Source of the DNA: an uncultured Terriglobus sp. | Lineage (GTDB): Bacteria; Acidobacteriota; Terriglobia; Terriglobales; Acidobacteriaceae | DNA: 11,026 bases | Assembly: GCA_937871605.1 (NCBI GenBank) | Contig: CALMRM010000163.1 | Span: 1 to 11,026, forward strand | Reading direction: 5' to 3' | Part shown: positions 1 to 6,323 of the stretch, piece by piece | Layout: each line of letters begins with the position of its first letter | How positions within the stretch are numbered: position 1 is the stretch's first letter | Made by a program: the position numbers and the translations under genes | The notes under the pieces: model-generated | Seen by the model: only the letters and a program-made list of their open reading frames with translations | What the model was told of the DNA's origin: nothing | The model's database searches: none

Positions 1-1
1 G

Positions 2-391
2 ATCTCCTTTACGGACGAGGCAGCAAACGGCGCAGTTTTTATTAGCGCCTACGCCAACAGCTTCGACCCAACCAACAAGCAGCTGAACTGGCTCGGTGAC
101 CTGGGCTACAACAGCATCGCGTATGGCACGGCGGACTCGCTCACATTTCAGGTCATGCTGCAGTACCAGACCAATCTCGTACTTGTGGTCAGCAACACAG
201 GTACGGGAACGGCAGCGTCATCCGGACTGAACAATCCGTTCGACATCTACGTCAACGCGTATACCGACACCATTTACGATGACGCGGATGTGACCGGACA
301 CATCACGCCGGAGCCTTCGACCTTGATCGAACTTGGTACGGGCCTGCTGGCGATTGCGGGTGTAGCGCGTCGCCGTTTGATGGGTGCGTAA
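2..391 (+). CDS. PEP-CTERM sorting domain protein, 3' end only
   Basis: This is the C-terminal 129 residues of a protein whose start lies left of the window; the frame is open from base 2. The end has the three parts of a PEP-CTERM signal: a Pro-Glu-Pro motif at bases 308-316 (TPEPST), a hydrophobic segment (LGTGLLAIAGVA) and an Arg cluster (RRR) just before the stop. In this family the tail holds the protein in the inner membrane until an exosortase cleaves it, after which the protein goes to the surface or exopolysaccharide matrix. The visible body is rich in Asn, Thr, Asp, Gly and Tyr (for example AYANSFDPTNKQLNW), as is usual for secreted beta-rich proteins, and has no recognisable enzymatic motif. 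The function of the body is unknown. No exosortase gene lies in the window. Confidence 0.85.
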   Translation: MSFTDEAANGAVFISAYANSFDPTNKQLNWLGDLGYNSIAYGTADSLTFQVMLQYQTNLVLVVSNTGTGTAASSGLNNPFDIYVNAYTDTIYDDADVTGHITPEPSTLIELGTGLLAIAGVARRRLMGA

Positions 392-413
392 GCTGACCTG
401 AGTGATGCCATAT

Positions 414-435
414 GTGGGAGCCTGCGGGCTCCCAC
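414..435 (+). terminator. perfect hairpin after the PEP-CTERM gene
   Basis: GTGGGAGCC (414-422) and GGCTCCCAC (427-435) form a perfect 9-bp GC-rich stem with a TGCG loop, 22 bp after the stop codon. The following bases (TGCTGTGTGTG) are only moderately T-rich, so this is not a textbook intrinsic terminator. Its place between the PEP-CTERM gene and the next promoter candidate still makes transcription termination the most likely role. Confidence 0.6.
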
Positions 436-456
436 TGCTGTGTGTGCCCCATCCGT

Positions 457-462
457 TATGCT
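457..462 (+). promoter_or_regulatory. candidate -10 box (TATGCT) for kdgK
   Basis: TATGCT ends 7 nt before the GTG start at 470. It follows the terminator hairpin, where a new promoter is expected. No good -35 hexamer is seen at 16-18 bp spacing. With this box the transcript would begin at or within a base or two of the start codon. Confidence 0.35.
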
Positions 463-469
463 GTGAAAC

Positions 470-1567
470 GTGCCCCCGATACACCAGTTGCCTTTGAAGG
501 CTGCGGCAGACACTCGCTGGGACTTTGCCGCGCTTGGCGAAGTGATGCTCCGCTTCGATCCCGGTGAGTGCCGCATTGCGCAAGCGCGCACCTTCCGCGT
601 GTGGGAGGGTGGGGGCGAGTACAACGTGGGGCGCGGTTTGCGTCGCTGCTTTGGGTTGCGCTCCACCGTCGTCACGGCGCAGGTCAGGAACCCTGTGGGC
701 CTGCTGGTGGAAGACCTGATGCTGCAGGGCGGGGTGGATACCTCGCACGTGCTGTGGCGTGAGGATGACGGTGTCGGCCAGGCGAGCCGCAATGGCCTGT
801 ACTTTTTGGAGCGTGGCTTTGGTGTGCGGGGCGCGTTGGGCAGCATGGACCGCGGCCACACGGCTGTCTCGCAGCTGAAGCCGGGTGAGATTGACTGGGA
901 CCGGCTGTTTGGCAGCGAGGGCGTGCGGTGGTTCCACACGGGCGGCATCTTCTGCGCGCTGGGCGCGGAAACCCCCGCGGTGGCGCGCGAAGCCCTCAGG
1001 GCAGCGAAGCGGCACGGCGTGGTGGTGTCGTACGACTGCAATTACCGGCCTTCCCTGTGGCGCGCGCGCGGCGGCAGGCTGACGGCGACAGCGGTTAACC
1101 GCGAGCTGGCGCCCTTTGTAGATGTGCTCTTTGGGCACGAGGGCGACCTGGCGACGGAACTCTCCGATGCCACCAACGGGCCACCGGCGCACACACCGGA
1201 AAGCTATGCCGCCATGGCTGCGCGGCTCACATCGGCGTACCCGAATCTGCAGGTGATTGCCACCACGACGCGCCGCGCGCACACGGCCAACCGCAATGAT
1301 TGGGGTGCGTACGCCTTTGCCGCGGGCCAGCTGCATACCGTGCAGGAGATGCGCGACCTGGACATCTACGACCGTGTGGGCGGAGGTGACGCGTTTGCCG
1401 CGGGGCTGATCGCGGGGTTGCTGGATGGGCGAAGTGTGGACCATGCGTTGCGCTGCGGCCTGGCACATGGTGCGCTTACCATGACCACCGCGGGCGACAG
1501 CAGCGTTGCGACACAGGCGGAGGTCGAGCGGCTGATGCAGGGACTCGACGCGGGCGTACAGCGGTAA
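470..1567 (+). CDS. kdgK: 2-keto-3-deoxygluconate kinase (PfkB/ribokinase family)
   Basis: Predicted ATP-dependent kinase converting 2-keto-3-deoxygluconate to KDPG in the cytoplasm, the penultimate step of hexuronate and pectin catabolism. The 365-residue length is close to that of longer KDG kinases. The N-terminus carries ALGEVMLRFDPG (residues 21-32), typical of KdgK. The substrate-binding glycine run VWEGGGEYNVG spans residues 44-54. The C-terminal ATP/anion-hole signature is DRVGGGDAFAAG, with the catalytic Asp at residue 307. Most PfkB proteins read D-[ST]-x-GAGD here, so the Arg and third Gly mark a divergent branch. The KDPG aldolase gene starts 27 bp downstream, which supports KDG rather than another sugar as substrate. 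The start is a GTG without a Shine-Dalgarno sequence; TTG at 488 is an alternative, while ATG at 545 would remove the ALGE motif. The kinase call is firm and the KDG specificity is likely. Confidence 0.88.
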   Translation: MPPIHQLPLKAAADTRWDFAALGEVMLRFDPGECRIAQARTFRVWEGGGEYNVGRGLRRCFGLRSTVVTAQVRNPVGLLVEDLMLQGGVDTSHVLWREDDGVGQASRNGLYFLERGFGVRGALGSMDRGHTAVSQLKPGEIDWDRLFGSEGVRWFHTGGIFCALGAETPAVAREALRAAKRHGVVVSYDCNYRPSLWRARGGRLTATAVNRELAPFVDVLFGHEGDLATELSDATNGPPAHTPESYAAMAARLTSAYPNLQVIATTTRRAHTANRNDWGAYAFAAGQLHTVQEMRDLDIYDRVGGGDAFAAGLIAGLLDGRSVDHALRCGLAHGALTMTTAGDSSVATQAEVERLMQGLDAGVQR

Positions 1568-1582
1568 GCAACACAGAGGGAC

Positions 1583-1588
1583 GGAAGG
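1583..1588 (+). promoter_or_regulatory. ribosome binding site of eda (GGAAGG)
   Basis: GGAAGG lies 6 nt before the ATG at 1595 and fixes that start. It sits in the 27-bp gap after kdgK, which fits translation from a shared mRNA. Confidence 0.65.
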
Positions 1589-1594
1589 CAGGCT

Positions 1595-2296
1595 ATGCAG
1601 CACACACGGAACGATATTCTTCACCGCATGCGCGTCACCGGGCTGGTGCCGGTGCTGCGCGCCACGTCTGTCGGGCAGGGGCTTGCCATGGCGCGCGCCA
1701 TCGCTGCGGGCGGCATCGACGTGCTCGAGATCACCATGACCACGCCGGGTGCGCTGGAGGTGATTCGAACGCTGGTGCGCGAGGAGCCGTCGCTCCTGAT
1801 CGGCGCGGGCACCGTGTTGGACGCGGAGACCGCGCGAGCATGCATGTTGGAGGGCGCGCAATTCATCGTGAGTCCCGGCACGAACCTGAAGACGATCGAG
1901 CTCTGCCGCCGTTACAGCTGCCCGGTGATGCCCGGCGCGCTGACGCCCACGGAGGTGATGCACGCGTGGGAGGCGGGCGCGGACCTGATCAAGCTGTTTC
2001 CGGCAAGCGCGATGGGCGGGGCGAAATACATCCGCAGCCTGAAGGCGCCGTTTCCGCAAATTAACGTGATTCCGACGGGTGGCATTTCGCTGGCGACGGC
2101 GGAGGACTTCCTGGAAGCGGGTGCGTTTGCCCTGGGTGTGGGCGCAGACCTGGCCGACCCGAAGCACCTGGAGAACGGCACACCCGAGGCGATTACGGAA
2201 ACGGCGCGCAGGTATTGCGACATCATCCGCGGGCACCGGGAGCGTGTGCCGGAGCACTCCTTTGCGCCGATCCCAACGACGCAGCAGGGCACCTAG
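1595..2296 (+). CDS. eda: KDPG / KHG aldolase
   Basis: Class I aldolase that splits KDPG into pyruvate and glyceraldehyde-3-phosphate; family members also cleave 4-hydroxy-2-oxoglutarate. The 233 residues form one TIM-barrel domain. Visible active-site elements are the catalytic Glu45 in VLEITMTTP, the IGAGTVLD strand at residues 69-76, SPG at 93-95, and the Schiff-base Lys133 in DLIKLFPAS. The phosphate-binding PTGGIS loop follows. Glu45 and Lys133 fall at the same numbers as in the E. coli enzyme. A tail of about 15 residues after RGHRERV has no recognised role and makes the protein somewhat longer than E. coli Eda. The gene is almost certainly co-transcribed with kdgK, whose product is its substrate. 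No Entner-Doudoroff dehydratase (edd) lies nearby, so the context points to KDG salvage rather than a local Entner-Doudoroff operon. Confidence 0.95.
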   Translation: MQHTRNDILHRMRVTGLVPVLRATSVGQGLAMARAIAAGGIDVLEITMTTPGALEVIRTLVREEPSLLIGAGTVLDAETARACMLEGAQFIVSPGTNLKTIELCRRYSCPVMPGALTPTEVMHAWEAGADLIKLFPASAMGGAKYIRSLKAPFPQINVIPTGGISLATAEDFLEAGAFALGVGADLADPKHLENGTPEAITETARRYCDIIRGHRERVPEHSFAPIPTTQQGT

Positions 2297-2305
2297 CGCG
2301 ACGCG

Positions 2306-2311
2306 TATACT
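2306..2311 (+). promoter_or_regulatory. candidate -10 box (TATACT) for the esterase gene
   Basis: TATACT lies between the eda stop (2294-2296) and the esterase ATG (2322), with 10 nt between box and start codon. A transcription start 6-8 nt after the box would leave a leader of only a few bases. No TTGACA-like element is seen 17 bp upstream, and no Shine-Dalgarno sequence precedes the ATG. Confidence 0.4.
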
Positions 2312-2321
2312 TCGCAGCGAC

Positions 2322-3443
2322 ATGCGACCTGCCGTTCCCGTACGCACCGCCTTTCTGTGCCTCAGCGCACTGCTCGCGATCCGTGGCAGTGCGCAGACCG
2401 CCGCCAGCAGTACGAGGCCGACACCCCCGACGCGCGATCCACACACCGCCGGGTATGTGGAGGCGCAGGCATTGCCCGATGGTGCCGTGCCGCCTGCAGA
2501 TGTGGATGGCAACTTCATCCTGGGGCCGACACACACACCTGCCGCGGCCAGTGCCGATGTGCCGCACGGGACGGTGATGGAGCTCGTGCTGAACTCGGCG
2601 GACAGCAAGTATTACCCCGGCATTGCGCGCGACCCGGGTACATTCGGCACGCCGGACCCGAACGACCCCGCGAAGCTGGTCGTCACCACCAGCCACCCCG
2701 CGCCGTACACGCGCCGGGTTACCGTGTATGTGCCGCAGCAGCTTGCAAAGCGTAGCGAGGCCCCGTTCCTTGTCGGGGCGGATGGGCCAGACCCGCTGCT
2801 GTTCACCACGCTGGACGGGCTGATTGCCGCGCACCGGGTACCGGCGATGGTGGCCATCTCCATCAGCAACGGTGGCGGCGATGCGCAGGGTAGCGAGCGT
2901 GGGCTGGAGTACGACACCATGTCTGGCCGCTACGCAGAATTTGTGGAGCACGAGGTGCTGCCCGCAGTCGAGGCGAAACTCCACCTGCGGCTGACGCACG
3001 ACCCTGGCGGACGCGCGACGATGGGTGGCAGCTCCGGCGGATCGTGCGCGCTCATCATGGCGTGGTTTCATCCGGAGTGGTACCACCGCGTGCTCACCTA
3101 CTCTGGCACGTATGTGAATCAGCAGTGGCCGCTGGTGCCGCAGTATCCGCACGGTGCGTGGGAGTTCCACGAACACCTGATCCCGCAATCTCCGCGCAAG
3201 CCGCTGCGGCTGTGGCTTGAGGTGGGTGACCGCGACCTCTTGAACCCGAACGTGCTGCGCGATGGCATGCACGACTGGGTGGAGGCCAACGAACGCATGG
3301 CGCGTGTGCTGGCGGCAAAGGGCTATCATTACCAGTTTGTATTTGCGCAGAATGCAGGGCACACGGACCGTGCGGTGAAGCAGCAGACCCTGCCGGAGGC
3401 GCTGGAGTATGTGTGGCAGAGCTACCATCCGCCGCATAGCTAA
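2322..3443 (+). CDS. secreted alpha/beta-hydrolase, enterochelin esterase-like (esterase D / CE1-type fold)
   Basis: A 373-residue exported serine hydrolase. An N-terminal signal peptide is visible: MRPAVPVRTA, a hydrophobic core FLCLSALLAI, then a likely cut after GSA (residue 24). The catalytic domain begins with a beta-strand region (RRVTVYVPQ, about 131-139). The nucleophile elbow is GGSSGGS with Ser238 as probable nucleophile, followed by the acid in EVGDRDL (Asp303 or Asp305) and His347 in NAGHTD. The fold is that of esterase D, Fes/IroE and feruloyl or acetyl-xylan esterases; the substrate cannot be read from sequence. The ATG at 2322 was chosen because it gives a clean signal peptide. 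The open frame runs back to 2079, but that part overlaps eda and has no signal sequence. The gene follows kdgK-eda by 25 bp, so a link to plant polymer breakdown is plausible but inferred. Confidence 0.85.
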   Translation: MRPAVPVRTAFLCLSALLAIRGSAQTAASSTRPTPPTRDPHTAGYVEAQALPDGAVPPADVDGNFILGPTHTPAAASADVPHGTVMELVLNSADSKYYPGIARDPGTFGTPDPNDPAKLVVTTSHPAPYTRRVTVYVPQQLAKRSEAPFLVGADGPDPLLFTTLDGLIAAHRVPAMVAISISNGGGDAQGSERGLEYDTMSGRYAEFVEHEVLPAVEAKLHLRLTHDPGGRATMGGSSGGSCALIMAWFHPEWYHRVLTYSGTYVNQQWPLVPQYPHGAWEFHEHLIPQSPRKPLRLWLEVGDRDLLNPNVLRDGMHDWVEANERMARVLAAKGYHYQFVFAQNAGHTDRAVKQQTLPEALEYVWQSYHPPHS

Positions 3444-3464
3444 CGCAGTGGGACATCGCCAGCG

Positions 3465-4778
3465 CTAGGGGAGTTCGAACTCCACCACGGCGGTATCGGC
3501 CGCCGTCACGGGTTTGCCAGCCAGGGTGCGCGGGCGATAGCGCCAGCGCAACACGGCGTCCAGTGCCGCGTCGCGCAACAGCGGGGGACCGCTGACCACA
3601 CGAGCCGAGGCCACGGTGCCGTCGCGATCCACCTCAGCCTGAATCTTGACCTGGCCCTGCACGCGAGCGACCGCTGCGGCTGCGGGATAGGCAGGCGCGG
3701 GCGAATACAAAATGTTGGCTGCCATCATGCCGAGCGACACGGGGCGCACCGTCCCCGCACTGGTCGTGGCAAGTGGTGCGGTGTAGGCACCGAGCCGCGA
3801 GGGCAGCACGTTGTCCGCGAGCAGGGTACCCGCATCCGGTGTCGCTGATCCTGCTGGATGGCGCCTCCAGAGACGTGGGTATGCACGCCCCGAGAGTGAA
3901 TCGATAGCTGGATCGCTCGCTGGCACGGTGCGAGCGCCCAGACGCTGGCTCAGCACAGCGGTGGGCGTGGCGACGGGTGTGCCGGGTCGCACACTGTTTG
4001 TGCCGGACGTGCGTGGCTGGACAGTGGTCGTCGGCGGAACGATCTGACTTCGTGGTGGGACGTCGCTTGGCCCTACAGGAGCGGTGTACGTTTTTGCCGG
4101 AGCTTCGAGCATGGGTGCAGGTGTGGCCTTCGCAACGATGGTGGCCCGTTCGGGTGCGCTCCGCGAGCGTGACGGCAGGGTACCGCGCGGAACCATGCTA
4201 CGGGGCGGAGCTGGCGCGAACGGAGTGTGATACGGCACAGTCGGTGTAAGCTGCCTCAGTGCCATACCTTCGCTCAAAGACGGTGAATCTGTCGCAAGGC
4301 CTGTAGTCTCCTGCGGCACAGCCGCCTTGTGTAGCAAGGCATGCGTGACCCACACCGCACAGAGGGAGACGCAGGCGAGCGCAAGTGGCCAGTACCACGT
4401 TGCGCGATCGGCAGGGGCAGTTGCCGGGACCGACTTTGGCTTGCGAGGCGAGAGAGCCGCCAGGATGAAGTGCAGCACCTGAGAGGCATCGTCCTCACGG
4501 ACGGTGCTGGCATCCGCTGTACCGACGGCAGCCAGGGTCACAATGGCGAGCAGGTCGGCGTTGGAGGCTCCACCGTACGCGAGGTTCACGAGGTGGAGTT
4601 GGAGATTGCGGCGAAACGCACCGTCAGAATGCAGATGGGAAGCCACAGCGGCCAGGCTGTACGCGCCGGGGCGTGACGCTGCATCGTCTGGGAGTGAGTC
4701 CGCCAGAACCGCCCGGACACTTTCGATTGCGGTCGGAAATCGCCGTGCGACGCGTTCCAGTTGCATTGGCTGTAGCAT
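3465..4778 (-). CDS. TonB C-terminal-domain protein with cytoplasmic N-terminal domain
   Basis: A 437-residue inner-membrane protein in four parts. Residues 1 to about 125 form a helical, Ala/Leu-rich domain with no signal sequence. One membrane helix lies at about 128-149 (WYWPLALACVSLCAVWVTHALL without its last two residues forms the core). A Pro/Thr/Ser/Ala-rich linker of roughly 200 residues follows, long enough to cross the periplasm. The last 77 residues are a TonB C-terminal domain: APAYP, then RVQGQVKIQAEVDRDG, then LRWRYRPRTLAGKPV. TonB domains contact TonB-dependent outer-membrane receptors or, in many paralogues, serve unknown partners. ExbB and ExbD are not present. The ATG at 4778 has AGGAGG 12 nt upstream, which is a long spacing; ATG at 4766 and GTG at 4817 are alternatives. 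The gene follows the bicupin by 63 bp on the same strand. The TonB domain is clear; the N-terminal domain is not identified. Confidence 0.82.
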   Translation of the reverse strand: MLQPMQLERVARRFPTAIESVRAVLADSLPDDAASRPGAYSLAAVASHLHSDGAFRRNLQLHLVNLAYGGASNADLLAIVTLAAVGTADASTVREDDASQVLHFILAALSPRKPKSVPATAPADRATWYWPLALACVSLCAVWVTHALLHKAAVPQETTGLATDSPSLSEGMALRQLTPTVPYHTPFAPAPPRSMVPRGTLPSRSRSAPERATIVAKATPAPMLEAPAKTYTAPVGPSDVPPRSQIVPPTTTVQPRTSGTNSVRPGTPVATPTAVLSQRLGARTVPASDPAIDSLSGRAYPRLWRRHPAGSATPDAGTLLADNVLPSRLGAYTAPLATTSAGTVRPVSLGMMAANILYSPAPAYPAAAAVARVQGQVKIQAEVDRDGTVASARVVSGPPLLRDAALDAVLRWRYRPRTLAGKPVTAADTAVVEFELP

Positions 4779-4790
4779 CCTTCGCTGGGA

Positions 4791-4796
4791 CCTCCT
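4791..4796 (-). promoter_or_regulatory. Shine-Dalgarno AGGAGG of the TonB-like gene
   Basis: CCTCCT on the plus strand reads AGGAGG on the minus strand. It is 12 nt before the ATG at 4778, longer than the usual 5-9 nt. No start codon lies in frame between box and ATG, so either the spacing is unusual or the box is not used. Confidence 0.45.
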
Positions 4797-4841
4797 GCTG
4801 TCCCCTTGGTAGAACACCTGCTGCGTCGTGCAGTTGCGTCG

Positions 4842-6068
4842 CTACAGGATGGGCAGGGACTTCTCGGGTAGCACGCTCAGTTCTTCTGCGGAGAGGTTCG
4901 TGTGCGCCATGGCGACCTGCCTGGGCAGGGCGCGCAGCCACTGGTTGAGTGAGATTTCCTGGAAGTTGCCCTCGGGAAAGAGTTCGAGAAAGAGCGCGTC
5001 TTCCGTGCCGGTGTTCTCAATGTAGTGCCCGGCCATCTTGGGCACGTAGCCCACGTCATTGGCGCGAAAGTCCATGGTGCGCGCGTCCTGCTGGGCGTTG
5101 AAGACGGTCATGCGGCCCTCTCCGGCAATCCAGAACTGCCATTCGCTCGCGTTGGGGTGCCAGTGCATCTGTCGCATGCCCCCCGGCTTGAGGGTGACGA
5201 TGCCGCCGGAGATCTTCGTCGAGACGGGAAACAGCTTTGTGTCGACGATTTTGACGTTGCCCTTGTCGCTGGCAAAGGTGGGCTGCATGGTGCTGGCCTT
5301 GAAGGTGTACTGCTGCTTTGCGGCGGGTACCACACGCGCGGACTCCGCACGGTCTTGCGCGAGGCTCTGGCTGGGCAGTGCGCCCGGAAAGATGTAGAGC
5401 GGCTCGTCCTTGGGCAGCTTTGCGACGGACGCGGCGGACAAACCGGTGTTCTTGGCGATGACGTCCGGCGGGGTGTGCTTGAGCCAGTCCGAGATGAGAA
5501 AGGTGCTTTCCTCAGAGAACGAGCCCTGGTTGAAGACGAGCAGAAACTCGCAGCCCTCGCCTTCGAGGCCCTGGATGGAGTGCGGCGCACCGGCAGGGAA
5601 CAGCCACAGGTCACCGGCGCTCACGTCGTCGATGAACATTTCACCCTCGGCGGTCAGCAGCGTGACCCGGGCTTTGCCCGCAAGCATGATGGCCCACTCG
5701 TCGGCCAGGTGCCAGTGCAGTTCGCGATAGCTGCCGCTGGTCAGCCGCATGTTGACGCCTGCGAGCTCCTTCGAAGACGGCAGTTCGCGCTCAGTCACCT
5801 GGTGCGTCCAGCCGCCTTCCTGCACACGGCGATGCGCCAGGTCAAACGAGTACCAGACCGGCGGCACTGTGCCGTGGTCGGTGGGCGGCGGCATGTTGCT
5901 GTTTGGATTGATGCGGACCAGCGCCGTGTTTTGCTGGCCCGGATTGCTGAAGGAGGTGTCGTGCTCCGCCTTTGCCGTGTTCGCCGCCACCTGGCCCAGC
6001 AGGTTGCCGCTGCCCAGTGTTGCCGCAAGTGCCGTCGTCTTCTCCAAGAAATCCCTCCGTGTGCTCAC
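4842..6068 (-). CDS. oxdC: Tat-exported bicupin, oxalate decarboxylase family
   Basis: A 408-residue protein with a twin-arginine signal (STRRDFLEKTTALAATLG) and two cupin domains. By family it converts oxalate to formate and CO2 using Mn. Numbered from the GTG at 6068, the first metal site is His118, His120 and Glu124 (HWHLADEW) plus His163 (FPAGAPHS). The second is His302, His304 and Glu309 (HWHPNASEW) plus His348 (MAGHYIENTG). The flexible lid reads SEEST at residues 185-189; it matches SENST of Bacillus subtilis OxdC and keeps the proposed catalytic Glu (186). The C-terminal motif SLNQWL is also typical. The GTG at 6068 has GAGAGG 9 nt upstream and gives a standard Tat leader; GTG at 6107 would add 13 residues and has no ribosome site. 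The Tat leader implies a folded, metal-loaded enzyme in the periplasm, unlike the cytosolic Bacillus enzyme. Oxalate oxidase activity or another organic acid cannot be excluded. Confidence 0.87.
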   Translation of the reverse strand: MSTRRDFLEKTTALAATLGSGNLLGQVAANTAKAEHDTSFSNPGQQNTALVRINPNSNMPPPTDHGTVPPVWYSFDLAHRRVQEGGWTHQVTERELPSSKELAGVNMRLTSGSYRELHWHLADEWAIMLAGKARVTLLTAEGEMFIDDVSAGDLWLFPAGAPHSIQGLEGEGCEFLLVFNQGSFSEESTFLISDWLKHTPPDVIAKNTGLSAASVAKLPKDEPLYIFPGALPSQSLAQDRAESARVVPAAKQQYTFKASTMQPTFASDKGNVKIVDTKLFPVSTKISGGIVTLKPGGMRQMHWHPNASEWQFWIAGEGRMTVFNAQQDARTMDFRANDVGYVPKMAGHYIENTGTEDALFLELFPEGNFQEISLNQWLRALPRQVAMAHTNLSAEELSVLPEKSLPIL

Positions 6069-6077
6069 AGGTGCAGT

Positions 6078-6083
6078 CCTCTC
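6078..6083 (-). promoter_or_regulatory. Shine-Dalgarno GAGAGG of the bicupin gene
   Basis: GAGAGG on the minus strand, 9 nt before the GTG at 6068. It decides between the two in-frame GTG starts, because nothing similar precedes the one at 6107. Confidence 0.55.
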
Positions 6084-6323
6084 ATCATGTCCGGCGCTGG
6101 TGCGCACTACCGTTCATGAGATGAGATTGAGACGAAGCCGCGCAACGTCGAAGGTTAAGACTGGCGTTCATTTTGCGGCATGCCTGCTCCACGGTCTGCT
6201 TCCAAGCCGTGACCGGTATGTCTGCAAATCAACTGGTGAGCCGCAGCTGACTGGCGGCTGCTGTGTGCAAGCTGCAGCAGAACGCGAGCGTGGCGGTTTG
6301 CTACAGCCTTGCAGCCCGAGGCA

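Noticed and set aside
2079..2321. N-terminal extension of the esterase frame back into eda
   Set aside because: It would overlap eda by more than 200 bp, is Arg/Trp-rich, and would bury the signal peptide that begins at ATG 2322.
2526..2540. Short ACACAC run
   Set aside because: It lies inside the esterase coding sequence (GPTHTPA) and is explained by codon choice; not an expanded repeat.
218..2608. 796-codon open frame on the minus strand opposite kdgK and eda
   Set aside because: It shares codon boundaries with both genes. In that register antisense stops need Leu TTA/CTA or Ser TCA codons on the sense strand, which are rare in GC-rich genes. The translation is Arg/Ala/His-rich with no domain, whereas the plus-strand proteins have clear catalytic motifs.
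2223..3437. 404-codon minus-strand open frame opposite the esterase gene
   Set aside because: Codon-register shadow; the plus strand encodes a signal peptide and a complete catalytic triad.
3420..3467. Terminator between the convergent esterase and TonB-like genes
   Set aside because: Only a 5-bp AGCTA/TAGCT match with a 12-nt loop and no T-run; I cannot support a terminator here.
6069..6107. Upstream GTG start for the bicupin
   Set aside because: No ribosome site precedes it, and it puts 13 extra residues ahead of an otherwise standard Tat leader; GTG 6068 has GAGAGG.
5025..6119. 364-codon plus-strand open frame opposite the bicupin gene
   Set aside because: Same codon-register shadow effect; composition is unlike a real protein, and the bicupin on the other strand has two complete metal sites.
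6190..6211. Imperfect inverted repeat (CACGG...CCGTG) between the outer-membrane factor and bicupin genes
   Set aside because: Only a 5-bp stem with no T-tract, more than 110 bp past the outer-membrane factor's stop; not convincing as terminator or operator.
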